A stretch of 64,000 nucleotides of DNA from Sambucus nigra (GCA_949130495.1 OX422221.1:32671224-32735223), one strand, 5' to 3'. Numbered from the stretch's first letter, positions 1 to 10,911 are shown. Numbers and translations: made by a program. Notes: generated by a model from the letters alone, not told the origin.

Positions 1-1766
1 ACCTTAACTCGAAGAGTTTTCTCACTTATTACGTGACACTCATGGACTCTATTCTTCCAAGTAGAAAATTCAGTAGGTCTCATATTTACGTTCCGACGTG
101 ATTCTCTTACGCGCCTCACCCTTCAATATACCAATTTACTAACCCTAAAGTAATTATCCCATAAATATCATTCTCGTCGAATATTAATGATCCCAACATT
201 TATTTATACGCCCTACTGGTCCTCTATGTCTCCCAAATCATTATACGAAGGTTGCCCAAGAATCATATCACGACAATTTGATTTTTAAATCATTTACAAA
301 GGGAAATAGGAGTCTACCAGGAGATGTCGATCGATCGAGGTTTGGGGCTCGATCGATCGAACCTTCGATCGATCGAAGCTCTAGGCTCGATCGATCGATC
401 ATGCAGGTCTGCGAAACTCTACGGAATTGCAGTTACGGGTTTCATCTCCAAATTTACACCAAATCCATATTTTCAAGTTCCAATCGTCCCAGAATTAATA
501 CTACTAACCTTATATCATCATAACAGGTATATTCAACGTAAAACATATCAATTTACATCACTAAACATTGATTTATCATGCCATAATTCATTTAAAACTC
601 AAGAACCCGAAAAATATCTAACTCATGATTCTAATCTGTTTTATCCCATAATTTCCTACTTATTTACACCAAAATTTCGTGGGTTATCTTTCTACAACAC
701 AAGAGACTTCCAGAATAAGGTTTAAGTCTTTACTACATGCAAATTCCTATCACAATTTGGGTTTTCTTCCATATGTTTCATCTCTAATCATTCTTAAACT
801 AATATGAAGATTGCACCAACGAAAATAGCAAGTTCAACACTTGCCTGGGATTTTCAGAAGTCTGGATTGCGGCTAATTTTGGTGTGGTTGCGTTCCCCTT
901 CTCGCGATCTACGCGTTGGTGGTGGCGGCGGTGCAAACCGGTGACTTTTTGGCCTTGAATTGCCTTAAGAGATTTCCCTCTCTTCTCCAATGTCCGTACT
1001 AGGGTTTCTGAATATTCTAACCCTAAATGACTAACCTAAAAGGCTGATATAGGTTACTGAATTTCGTGGGTTTAATTACCCAAATATGTAAAATGACCAA
1101 AATGCCCTCCCGGTTTACTAGTTAGGCCTAAAAATGCCCCGAGACCCTAACTACACCCCCCGGGTACACTTTTCAAACTATCTCGACCCTTCCGGACGCG
1201 TTGGCGCACTCAAAATGACCATACGGACAACTTATAAAATATTCACTTTTTATTTATCAAAATTTAGTCCCGACGCGACACGGGCGTGTCCCGATTCAAA
1301 TTTCCAAAATTGTCATTTTATTCCCTCGTGACATTCAATAAAATCAATATCATATATTACTCATCTCATTAGTAATATTCAAAAAATTTTCCATAATTAC
1401 TAACTCTCGTCACGTTAATAATTATAACATAATAAATTTCCGGATTTTTATTAAATAATTCACTCACATTAAATTTAATAAATCCCCAAATTAATATAGC
1501 ATAAAAATACGGGGTATTAAATTTTTCTTTTTAAACCCCCAAATACATACTAGTGACGCGAGTCATAGGCTTCCCATATATTTATAACATAACTGTCATG
1601 TATCTCATCCCCGACCATAATATTATTTCAATAATTATTAACTCTCATCACGTTAGTGATTATCATCATAAAATCGGATTAATTATAATTTAAATTTTCT
1701 CCCATTAACTTAGTTAATCCCCAATTTCCATGAAAAAAGTTATACGCAAAAATACGGGGTATTACA
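1..1766 (-). mobile_element. LTR A, partial copy (chromovirus long LTR)
   Basis: The stretch aligns by eye with the LTR at 16292-19268; for example the openings at 1 and 17748 share the same phrases, and both end in ACGGGGTATTACA (here ending at 1766). On the minus strand it would start TGTAATACCCCG, the usual U3 start of long-LTR chromoviruses. The window edge removes about half of the LTR, so I cannot tell a solo LTR from part of a full element. The next bases (from 1767) are integrase coding sequence of a different element, so this LTR was inserted into that gene. The small open frames inside are translations of LTR repeats and are not genes. Confidence 0.88.
327..400. repeat. Palindrome cluster: four TCGATCGATCGA blocks
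   Basis: Four perfect palindromic blocks start at 327, 349, 365 and 387 (spacing 22, 16, 22 bp). The third is flanked so that the dyad grows to TTCGATCGATCGAA. The same four blocks with identical spacing lie at 18074, 18096, 18112 and 18134 in the other LTR A copy. They form a CpG-dense island in AT-rich DNA. Function unknown. Confidence 0.9.
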
Positions 1767-2249
1767 GGTGATAGTGGATCGGCTGACCAAGGTATCTCAT
1801 TTCAAAAAAGTTCGCACTGATTTTGAGATGATGTAGTATGCATAACTATTCATTATGGAGATTATTAAGCTACATGGTGTACCGATTAACATCGTGCCTG
1901 ATAGAGACAATATCTTTTTATCTCTTTTCTAGTAGAGTTTCAAGGAGGCTATGGGCACAGACATGCGATTTAGTCTGCATATCATCCGCGATAGATGAAC
2001 AGACTGAAAGGGTTAATCAGATGATTGAGGACACTTTGAGGATGTGTATACTTGATTTCAAAGGAGGAAGGGAGAAATAACTACCATTGGTAGAGTTTGT
2101 GTATAATATGACTAACAATTTCACCATTGGTATGACACCATTTGAGGAACTTTATGGGAGACCTTATCGTTCTCTTGCTTATTGGTTAGAGGCGGGGGAC
2201 AACAAGTTGGTGGGGATAAAGATGATTCAGGAGACTACTCACCTACTAG
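1767..2249 (+). pseudogene. Decayed Ty3/gypsy integrase core (+ strand)
   Basis: Directly after LTR A the plus strand reads VIVDRLTKVSHF, the standard chromovirus integrase phrase around the first catalytic region. Further phrases follow in shifting frames: HGVP, NQMIEDTLRM, LVEFVYNMT, GMTPFEELYGRPYRS and WLEAGDNKLVG. These match, in order, the better preserved integrase at 12281-13225. Stops and frameshifts break it several times, so it is non-functional. Homology stops near 2249, where the opposite strand begins to code for RNase H. In an intact element RNase H precedes integrase on the same strand, so this piece has been inverted relative to its neighbour. Confidence 0.85.
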
Positions 2250-2251
2250 CC

Positions 2252-2958
2252 TTCGACTCAATGCATCAGCTATCACGTTAGCATTTCTTGGGTGGTAATG
2301 TATCTCAAACTAATAGTCCTTCAGGAACTCAGGCCACCTGCGCTGATGGGAGTTCAACTCCTGCTGAGTGAACAAATATTGCAGTGACTTATGATCCATG
2401 AACTAGTGAAACTTCTCCCCAAATAAATAATGTCTCCATATTAGAAGAGAGAACACGACTGCTGCTAGCTCCAAGTCGTGGGTGGAGTAATTCTTCTCAT
2501 GAGTCTTAAGATCTCTAGAGGCATAATCTATAGCCTTATCTTCCTACTGTAATACTCCACCAAGACCCTGTAATGACGCGTCAGTATAAACTAAGTACTC
2601 CACTCCTGGCCTTGGCAGTGCTAGTGCTGGTGTTGAAGTCAACTTATCTTTCAGCTCATTGAATGCCAACTGACATGCATCATCCCATGTAAATGGCATT
2701 CCCTTACGAGTTAGATTAGTCAAAAAATACGTTATCTTTGAGAAACCCTGGATAAATCGTCGATAATACTCGGCCAATCGCAAGAAACTTTGCACCTCTA
2801 TCAGTGTCGTGGGATGTCCCCACTCCCTCAACTCTAATACCTTGCTAGGATCAACAGATATCCCCATCTCAGACACAATATGCCCTAGAAACTAAACTTC
2901 CCAAGGCAAAAATCCATACTTCTCATATATCGCTTTTAGTTGATGCTCACATAGTGTC
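2252..2958 (-). pseudogene. Decayed Ty3/gypsy RT/RNase H (- strand)
   Basis: On the minus strand an open stretch (2544-2876) reads ISVDPSKVLELREWG, YYRRFIQGFSKI and then the RNase H start [17 protein letters not shown]. Past its stop, homology continues leftward through a HEKNY-like and [13 protein letters not shown] stretch and a YHPRNA segment to an ADALSR end near 2255. This is the RT thumb/connection plus a nearly full RNase H of the same lineage as 13659-14078. The right end falls inside the RT palm region, where a CACTA terminus interrupts it at 2960. The left end abuts a plus-strand integrase piece, an arrangement no intact element has. Confidence 0.87.
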
Positions 2959-2959
2959 T

Positions 2960-3482
2960 CACTACAAGAATTTGCACCATTAGCAACATACAAATTATGT
3001 TGCTAAAGTTAGAATTTTGCTGCTAAAAGGTATCGGCAACAGATTTCACTATGTTGCCAGCTTGTTGCCCATTGCCTGTCTAGGAAACCATTTGGCAACA
3101 CAGCAGGCTTGTGTTGCTGAAAGTATACTTTTGGCAACACGCAATTGTTTTGCCAAAAATATTTTTTAATTTGTCAAATTTATAATAAAAAATATTATTT
3201 GTGTTGCAAAAAGTCACTCAACAGCAACAAAAAAAATTGTGTTGCCAAAAGCTAGCTGTGTTGCAAAAACGCTATACCTTTGGCAACAAAGGTCCTGTAT
3301 TGCCAAAAGCAATATCTTTGGCAACACAGCTCTTGTGTTGCCAAAATTCGTACCTTTGGCAACACATCTCGTGTGTTGCCAAAAGCCATACCTTTGGCAA
3401 ACAAACATGTGTTGCCATATCCAAAGTGATAGATGTAGATGATAACTTTTAGAGACAAAAAATTGTGTTGCCAAAAGTACAA
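2960..3482 (+). mobile_element. CACTA (En/Spm-type) transposon terminus with subterminal repeats
   Basis: The segment begins CACTACAAGAA, the classic terminal inverted repeat start of plant CACTA elements, exactly where RT coding homology ends. It is followed by many copies, in both orientations, of a motif like TTTGGCAACACA/TGTTGCCAAAA (for example near 3092, 3132, 3238, 3277, 3316, 3355 and 3390). These are expected subterminal transposase-binding repeats. I found no matching CTTGTAGTG end downstream, so only one terminus is present and the element is truncated. The putative 3-bp target copy is TCT (2957-2959), but its partner is missing. Small open frames here are translations of the repeats. 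Confidence 0.85.
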
Positions 3483-4339
3483 TATTTTATTTATTACCTA
3501 TTATTTTTTTCGCAATTGTAAGCACTTTTAAACCTGCACTTTTTCATCAAACGTGCAACCTTCTAATCCAAAATAACATTACACATTTTTCAAACAATCA
3601 TAAGTAATACAAAATTCCGCAATTTTGAACCAAATCTGATAAATATGAATTACAAAATAATATTTCATCACAATACAAGTATAAAGGTACAAAATAAATG
3701 TCTCCCAAATAAGAACGTAACAAAAGATGTAACCATGATCTAACCTAATACATTAACACATTAAAATATGTTAAAAAAATCCACGTAAACTAAAACGACG
3801 ATAATATCGCTCCCCTATACTATAAGAAACCGCAGCTCCAAGCCACCACGAACATAATAACTCCAAGCAAAATCCATCATAACCTGCACAAGATACACAA
3901 ATAAATTACTACATGGGTTTGTATAACTTCAAATGCATGTATGTTTGACTTGATCAATTTAAAACACTATTTAATTTCAGAAAATTTCGGTAGAATTTCC
4001 TTCGTTTATTCATGAAATCCAACATGTTTTTAACATTAAAATAAACCCAGCAGCAAAAAATGCAGCTAAACCACCATTAAATCCCTTTCGCCAATTTAAT
4101 ATCTAAAAATAGTATCCGAGTAGCTACATAAACTTAAATATGTATCCGAGTAGCTACGTACCTCGATCCTCCGTATCCATTGACGTTTCCGTGTGTCGCA
4201 AATCCATTTTCGTTCTACACAAAATACAAAATGAATTATAATCTATCCGACTTCAAAACATAATAATAATTTACAACTATTATAGTTATATATATATAAA
4301 CATTTATATATAACTATAAAAACAAAGTGTCTAAAAAAA
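3483..4339. other. AT-rich stretch, probably truncated CACTA interior
   Basis: No coding sequence is recognisable. The only local repeat noted is a phrase GTATCCGAGTAGCTAC at about 4105 and 4142. By position it may be interior of the CACTA element that starts at 2960, but nothing in it proves this. Confidence 0.35.
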
Positions 4340-4520
4340 CATTTATATATATGTCTAAAAAAACAAAGTGTCAATTTTTAAAATAAATTGGACATAGACT
4401 CCTTTGTTTATTGGACTATCCACCCTTTTTAAGGGGTAACGACAAATCCAACAATATAAAAAAAAAATCACAAATTCGTCTAACAAAAGGTTCAATGAAA
4501 CAAAATTCTTATTGGCCCGT
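4340..4520 (-). mobile_element. Reversed Helitron-tail-like segment
   Basis: The reverse complement of about 4365-4505 matches the distal part of the Helitron at 10520-10665. Shared phrases include TTTGTTTCATTGAA, a GAGAAGGGTGGATAGTCC-like phrase, AATAAACAAAGGAG and GACACTTTGTTTTTT. It is therefore a fragment of the same or a related Helitron in opposite orientation, about 6 kb from the intact tail. No hairpin or CTAG end lies left of it, so it is truncated. Confidence 0.7.
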
Positions 4521-5477
4521 GTTCGATGTGAACTAACCAACTGTCACGTGTTCACTTCCATGGGGACATCACCATGGTACATCAAATAGCACTCCATATA
4601 CTTCCCTTGACGGGGGTTCCATATTGCCATATTTCCAAATTTCATCATTCATATTGTGTTCACTAACGACACAAAACTAAAGTGCCATAGCTTCATTTTT
4701 TTCCACGTGGAATGGGACTAGAAAGAATCATTTGAAAAACCATAATGTATATATATACTGGGTAAAAAAGCTACAAAACCATTGAAATTCCAAGACACAT
4801 GTTGACATTACATACTGGACTGCAATGGAGAAACAAAAATAACAAGCATTCTAGTCAACGAGAGGGTCCCGACTTGCTTATGTGTCGACAAAACTACAAG
4901 TATCGTACATGTCGTATTCATAATCCTCGTTATATATAACTAAGTTGGTTATGTCATATTCAAAATCCTCGTTATATATAACAGTGTATATAACTATTTT
5001 ATTTATATATATACACATGTATAAAACAGTTATATACACTGTTTTATGTATACATATAAAAAAATAGTATATATATATATATATATATATACATAATACA
5101 CCTGTGCAGTGAAGTGTGGGTAAGCATTATATAAAAGAGGTCAAGAGTGTTCACCGTTATAGTAACAATTAACATTTATGGGAATCAACATAAGCACCTG
5201 TGCAGTGGAGCGTGGGTGATAGGAAAGCAGAAACACAAGCATAGTTATCACAAATACGACAGATTTCATACCCAAATCAAAATTTTTACTCTATGTAAAC
5301 TGGGAAAATAATGGAAAATTGTAAATACTTCGAATAACTCACAATCAACACAGAAAATCTCATTTGTGCATTTTGCCTTAGTTTATTTTGCGAGAAGACT
5401 ATGTTACATGTAACATAAAACTCAAATTCAAAATTGAAACAAAACAAAATTCCCTCAAAGCCACCACAATTCATATA
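4521..5477. other. Non-coding stretch with short repeats
   Basis: No gene is visible. There are two copies of a phrase like CACCTGTGCAGTGAAGTGTGGG (about 5100 and 5197), two of CATAATCCTCGTTATATATAAC-type sequence (about 4918 and 4960), and palindromic AT repeats of ACAGTTATATACACTGT type at 4980-5095. It may be the rest of the reversed Helitron copy starting at 4340. Confidence 0.4.
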
Positions 5478-5698
5478 TATATATATACACATAACAGTTA
5501 TGTATATACTTATATATACATAAAACAGTTATGTACATAAATATGTATATATAAGTATATACATAACTGTTTTATCTATATATACATATATATATATGTA
5601 TGTATATATTTGTATGTATATATATATATATGCATAACAGTTGTATATATATATACATAACAGTTGTATATATGTATATATATACATAACTGTATATA
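5478..5698. repeat. Palindromic AT minisatellite, left flank of Helitron
   Basis: Runs of (TA)n carry repeated ACATAACAGTTATGTA and ACATAACTGT units, which are themselves palindromic. The same unit makes up 10944-11399, so the two blocks look like one array split by the Helitron between them. Confidence 0.85.
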
Positions 5699-5839
5699 TC
5701 TATATTATATGAGAGGGGGGTGTTTTACTGTTCCAAAAAATTAACGGTTGAGATCGCATTTTTTTGGGCGATCTAATGGTGTGGGATTGTGCCACATAGG
5801 ATTGTATCCATTGTGAGTTGGCAAATTAGACAACTTACA

Positions 5840-6320
5840 CATTGAAGCCCCGTTCCTTACCCGACTTCTCATTCTCTCCCCCGTTCCAAACCCTACCCTT
5901 CTCTCCCTCTCATCCCTCCAGCCGCCATCGCTCATCTCATCTTCACACTTCCCTTCCCCAAGCCCACGCCGTCCCTCCTCCTTTATCCCTTTTCCACACA
6001 AACACACACACACTTCCCTTCCCCCAAGCCCACGCCGTCCCTCCTCCTCTCTCCCTTTTCCACCAACACAGACACATACACAAATCGCGCACACACACTC
6101 TGATTTCAACATACCCACAATTGCGCACACAATCACACACCAATCGCGCGCACACACACACACAATAATGGCTGATGGTTCCTCCGAAAACCCCCCTCTG
6201 GTATACACATAATCGCAATCACACAATCGCGCACACACAATCTCACACACAATCGCACACACACACACACAATTGCAGTAGCTGGTTCCTCCGAAAACCC
6301 CCCTCAGGTATACACACGCA
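5840..6320 (+). pseudogene. Gene-like 5' exon fragment in the Helitron
   Basis: A CT-rich leader resembling a plant 5'UTR (5850-5960) leads into CA-rich sequence and an ATG at 6168 that opens MADGSSENPPL. This is followed at once by GTATAC, a plausible splice donor (6201). About 107 bp downstream a second copy reads VAGSSENPPQ and again runs into GTATAC (6308), so the exon end is tandemly duplicated and the second copy has lost its ATG. This is what captured host exons look like in Helitrons. I do not recognise the parent gene, and no continuing exon is convincing. The long cysteine/valine-rich frame on the other strand is a translation of the CA repeats. Confidence 0.5.
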
Positions 6321-6329
6321 CACACTTTA

Positions 6330-6590
6330 GGGTTTGGGTTTTTTCGAAATTTTGTTTTGGGGATTTTTGTTTTAAGATATGATTTTTACCCTTAATTTCA
6401 TTTTTTTTTCCTGTCAGGTATACTCAGAAGGTGAAATTTTCTATATTTGATTACTTCAGTTTCCAAGGTGGAATTCTAAGGTTTGAAATTTCGTTTTGGG
6501 GATTTTTGTTTTCAGATATGATTTTTTACCCTCAATTTCATTTTTTTTGTTTGTCAAGTATACTCAGAAGGTGAAATTCATTTTGGTTCA
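6330..6590. repeat. Tandem duplication of about 142 bp inside the Helitron
   Basis: Two adjacent copies share the phrases TTTTGGGGATTTTTGTTTT, AGATATGATTTTT and GTATACTCAGAAGGTGAAA (6341-6440 and 6482-6582). The duplicated block includes the putative intron following the captured exon, suggesting local duplication after capture. Confidence 0.75.
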
Positions 6591-8307
6591 TTTTTGTTTG
6601 TCAACTTACACTTTGTAAACATAGTAGCAACATTTTTTTAAACATAGTGTCGACAATTGATTTGAGGTCTTTGAAACTTATTTCAACAAAAAAACAGGGT
6701 ATTCCTTATGCGTAGCTACATGAACCCCGTTCATTTTTGTATCACAAGCTGTGATGTTGATTCAAGTAGTAGTTGATAATTTTGTTCTGCATTTTTTTAA
6801 GTAACTTAAAATTTTATACATCTACGACACCATTATAGTTGTGATTTCCACATCTTATACCTTCTTTGTTTATTCAATTAATGTTTGATCTTTTGAAAAT
6901 CAAAGTTTTGTGCAACCTTTTAAGAACAGAGGAAATTTGTGAATATATTCATAATATTCACAGCCTTTAATTTGTTTTTCTTTGGTCTTTCTCATTGAAT
7001 TATAAAGAGTGAGTGTGTGAATTACCTAGATTTGCCTATTTGTGTGAGTGGAAATTTGTATCAAATTACCAATTGGTTGTAGTAAATTACCAATTTGAAA
7101 GTTTTTTTGATGTTCTGTTTTTCGGTATATTCTTTTAAAGTTAAAATTTGTCATTTTTGAAAGTTTACTTTCTTTGTTATGTATATTTATTTTAAGTGTG
7201 ATATTAGTTTTTTTCTTTTCAAATTTAGTACTATCAAAAGATTTGAGAACTTTTTCACAAATTGAGCTAACGAAACTCTCAATGGATTTATCGCAATTCA
7301 CTAATTTAGTTTGTTTCTATTTCATATCCGATTGACTTTGAGGAGTCCTTTTACTTTAGTCAGTGTCACGATTTGAGCTAACAAAGCCCTCAAAAGCTCT
7401 ATCTCATTTTATTGATTAAGTTTGTTCATGTTGCATATTTGATTGATTGTGATGAGTCCTTTTAATTTACTTTATCTTCTTAATTGTTTCTAAATGAATG
7501 TTTACTGCTGCTGCTTCTTAGTTGTCTAAATGAATGTTCCTAAATGCTGTTTCTAAATGAATGTCAACTTTATCTTCTTAGTTGGTTTGGAATTCTAAAT
7601 AAGTAACCATGGTTTCAAAATTCTTTAAACCCCAATAAGCGTGATTACGACTCTCTTACTGTTAAAGAATAATATAATGTGCAACTTAAACTAATAGACA
7701 TAACAACCACCTTGAAATTCTGCTACAGGATACAAGCTTAAACTCACACTGCTGCTGCTACAGGATACATGCTTAAACTCACACTCCTGATGCTGCTACT
7801 ATCAGTTGCTACTACTACAAGTTGGTGCTGCTACTACAAGTTACTACTACTATAAGTTGCTTCTCCTATTACAATTTTCTGCTACTACAAGTTGTTGCTA
7901 GGATGGATGAATGGACAAGTTGTTACTGCTACTGCTACTACGTTCATCTCCATGGACAAAAAATGGTATGAAATCAACATTGTATTTGGACAATACTCTC
8001 CCCAATCCTTAAGGTGAACCAAACCTAAAGTAAAGAGTAAATTTGCTTAGTATATTGTGTAAATGTTGAGTTTTGAAGAAGATTAAGACCATGGTTTAGT
8101 TTGGTTTTGCATGTTTATTTTTTGATTTATTTGGTTTTGTTTTGCAGATTTGACGAATTTTGGCCATAATTAGCAGGGACTATTTTCTCTCTTTCACCAT
8201 AATTCAAACTAATCCCACAGTATAACCTTTATTGATTTTTTTTGGTGTTCTCTTTAGATTTAGACTTGATTTGTTGATGCGTGTCACTTGATTTGCTAAC
8301 CATTTTA
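6591..8307. other. Helitron interior without recognisable genes
   Basis: AT-rich, intron-like sequence. It includes a diverged duplication of the phrase ATTTGAGCTAACRAARCYCTCAA (about 7259 and 7371) and, at about 7715-7950, a degenerate tandem repeat of CTGCTACTACAAGTTG-type units. No coding frame is convincing. Confidence 0.5.
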
Positions 8308-8397
8308 ATGGGTTATTCAACTCGAAGGGAGAAGAAGAAGAAGCACAGGAAGAAGATAAAACATCGTAAGAAAGTTATTCGTAAGAATGTTGTATGA
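8308..8397 (+). CDS. Short basic reading frame, possible captured exon
   Basis: An ATG frame of 29 codons reads MGYSTRREKKKKHRKK at its start, continues with two more Lys/Arg runs and ends KNVV before TGA. More than half of its residues are Lys, Arg or His. It is unlike the surrounding AT-rich intron-like DNA. It could be the last exon of a captured gene encoding a nucleolar or ribosome-associated tail, or chance purine-rich DNA. I do not recognise the family, and no partner exon is assigned. Confidence 0.3.
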   Translation: MGYSTRREKKKKHRKKIKHRKKVIRKNVV

Positions 8398-9420
8398 CGC
8401 ATTTCATTTTAATGGGCCCAATCAATATTTTTTTTCCATTTGTGGATAAACAAACACAATTATCTTAACTTTTTTCGGAGGTATATTCCAATTGTTAATA
8501 AACAAACACAATGAGTTAGTGCTACTCCATTTCTTTTGTACGCATAATCCATTTCTTTTCTTTTCATGTATTAATTTTTTTTTTGCAGATGTGATTTTTT
8601 TGGCATAGAAGGATTGCAATAGAAGCCCTGATGCATAGATGCAGTAGCTTATACATTGTTAATTTGTACATAGATTTGTGCAACATCCACATTTGGAGGG
8701 GCCTCTAATTCCCATTCTTTTTATAGCTTCTTCAACTGGTAAACAGTCTTTTAGAAGTCTTAAAAGTAAAAAATGGAAATTTTCATGGGAATACCTTTGT
8801 GAGAAATGAATGAATTAGTTCAAGATGAAGGTTTGTGCTATCTCACTACCTGCCAAGTTGAATTGATACTTAGTAGACCATCTGAATTTGCAGTCCATAT
8901 GAGCTAATCTCTGTGTTCATAACCCATCGCTTCCACCTTAGAACATATAGACATGTAATTAAAAGACAACAACATATTAATTTTTGAGGGATCCCATCTA
9001 CCTGATTAACCGAGCAGTTCTGAAATATGAGGGATCCCATTTTATTTTGGAGTTTTTTGTATTCATAGGGTTTGTTCTGATAAATGATTTATGTTTTGCA
9101 GTGCTATTGTGGATTTTTTGGTTCGAAATCGGCACCAAGTTTTGCACAAATTCGTCATTTTTAGGGTCCAAAATAAAAAGGTGTGATTTGTTTAAATACA
9201 AAATTTTTTTGTTTCGTAATATAGAAAAATTGTTGGGTTTAAATTAACCAAGTGATTGAGGAAAGACTTAAGTGAAGATTCAGTTCTTTATTGTATATTT
9301 GTTTGAAATTTTTTATAAAGCCTTATTATTTACTTTTTCTACTGATTGAATTTGAGTTCTCTATCAGTTCTCTATTCATGAACAGGGGATTCCTGAATTT
9401 GTTCCATTTTGTACCTCGGA
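8398..9420. other. Helitron interior, no gene seen
   Basis: AT-rich sequence. A phrase GAGGGATCCCAT occurs at about 8987 and 9029 as part of a 40-bp duplication. The 87-codon frame at 8984-9247 has no recognisable domain and lies across this duplication. Confidence 0.4.
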
Positions 9421-9765
9421 TTTAATCGCAAGTGGGGTGGGGTGGGGGGCAGCAGCAGCAGGTAGCGGGTGGGGGTGGGGGGCAGCAGCAGCAGGTAGGG
9501 GGGTGGAGGTGGTGGGGGGGGGGGGGCAGCAGTAGGTAGGGGGTGGGGGCGACAGCAAGTGGGGTGGGGTGGGGGGCAGCAGGTGTGTGTGTGGGGGGGG
9601 GGGGGAGCAGGTAGGGGGTGATGTGAGGGGGATGAGGGGTGGCAGGAGAGGGGGTGATAGGTGGGGTGGGGGTGGGGGCAGTAGCAGGAGGTAGGGGGTG
9701 ATGGACAGAAGGTGGGCGTGGGGGGGTAGCAAGTAGGGGGTGATGGGCGGGTGATGAGTAGTACC
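9421..9765. repeat. G-rich minisatellite
   Basis: Units of the type GGGGTGGGGGGCAGCAGCAG and GGTAGGGGGTG recur about a dozen times on the plus strand, with very strong G/C strand asymmetry. Many adjacent G-runs of three or more satisfy the G-quadruplex pattern. The proline-rich frames on the minus strand are its translation. Confidence 0.9.
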
Positions 9766-10310
9766 CACTATATGCCAAAGTTTTTTTTATACATTTTTTA
9801 CAACTTGGTAGTTTGGTTTTAACATTTTCACTACAAGAATGAGGGTTTGAAGGTTGGTAATCTAATATGATTTTTTTAGATTTAGAAGATTGCGATTTTC
9901 CAAAGATCTGAATTTTAAACCGTTTATAACGGTTAAAAAAAGAGTAAAAATTGTTATTTGTAAATGACATTAATAGGATTGTCTTTTATTATAAATATTA
10001 ATATATATTTAATACATGTAAAAATGGTTAAATATATTATAATAACAATCAAAAATGTTAAATATATTATAAAAATACTCCTATAAATAATAGTTAAAAA
10101 TATTTAAAATGTTATTAGTCATAAATTCAGTGCTTTGTTGCTTTTGGGAATACACTGATTGGGTAATTGTAGATTTCATAAATTTAGTAACTTAAGTTTT
10201 TCATATCCAACGACGTCCATGCCATTCGAAAGTTGAATTGCTAACCTACAATGTTTTTGGGAACGAACTATTTTTTTTCTTTTCATTTCAGGTTTTAATC
10301 CAAGACCAAT
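9766..10310. other. Helitron interior, no gene seen
   Basis: AT-rich, with an isolated CACTACAAGAAT at 9829 and a palindromic AACCGTTATAACGGTT-like phrase at about 9917-9936. No coding sequence is recognised. Confidence 0.4.
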
Positions 10311-10500
10311 CAAATGGGATTTTTATTGGTCTACTACGGGACTTTTATTGGGCTACTACGGGACTTATATGGGGATGCTATGGTAGCAACTGCTACGGGG
10401 CTAATAAGGAGTTGCTACGAGGCTAATACATGGTTGCTATGGTAATAACTACTACATGGATGCTACAGGGCTGCCACGGAGCTGCTATGGGGCTTCCATT
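10311..10500. repeat. Degenerate CTAC/GCTACGGG repeat
   Basis: Repeated short phrases such as GGTCTACTACGGGAC, GGGCTACTACGGGAC, GCTACGGGGCTAATA and GCTACGAGGCTAATA form an irregular minisatellite of about 20-30 bp units near the Helitron 3' end. Confidence 0.7.
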
Positions 10501-10589
10501 GATATATATATTTATTTTTTGAAGATGTTTGTTTCATTGAAGCTTTTGTTAGGAGAATTTGTTTTTTTTATATTATTAGATTTGTTGTT

Positions 10590-10835
10590 ATATCCCTTGA
10601 GAAGGGTGGATAGTCCAATAAACAAAGGAGATTCTGTCCAATTTTTTTAAAATTTTGACACTTTGTTTTTTGAGACACAATGAGAATTTATTTGATGAAT
10701 ATTGTATATTTTATATTATATGTGAATTTGTTTGATGAATTTAAGATTATTTGAATGTTGTTGGACTATTTGTTGTTTGTTAAGAAGGGTGAATAGTTTA
10801 TAAACAAAGGAGATTATGGACAATTGTTATAAATT
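10590..10835. repeat. Duplicated Helitron tail module
   Basis: A module with the phrases GAGAAGGGTGGATAGTCC and AATAAACAAAGGAGATT (10601-10640) recurs in diverged form at about 10780-10820 (AAGAAGGGTGAATAGTTTAT, AAACAAAGGAGATTATGGAC). A third, reversed copy lies at 4380-4450. Confidence 0.75.
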
Positions 10836-10911
10836 GCTCTTTTTTTGCCGTTTTGCAATTATGTTCTTCGAAAATTTTCACCGTTTTGTAATTACGTGCT
10901 TTCGAATATTT

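Noticed and set aside
278..725. Two overlapping plus-strand frames rich in Arg, Ser, Ile and Asp
   Set aside because: They translate the TCGATCGA palindrome blocks of LTR A; the second LTR copy has a similar but different frame, so this is repeat sequence and not a gene.
3201..3482. Four overlapping frames with repeated LPK/FGNT or VAKS phrases
   Set aside because: Translations of CACTA subterminal repeats in both directions.
5741..6325. Cysteine/valine-rich minus-strand frame of 194 codons
   Set aside because: Reverse reading of CA-rich microsatellite DNA; the plus strand has the plausible exon.
9829..9840. CACTACAAGAAT as a second CACTA element end inside the Helitron
   Set aside because: No subterminal repeats follow and no matching inverted end is found nearby; probably chance or a tiny remnant.
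9376..9970. Proline/histidine-rich minus-strand frames
   Set aside because: Translations of the G-rich minisatellite.
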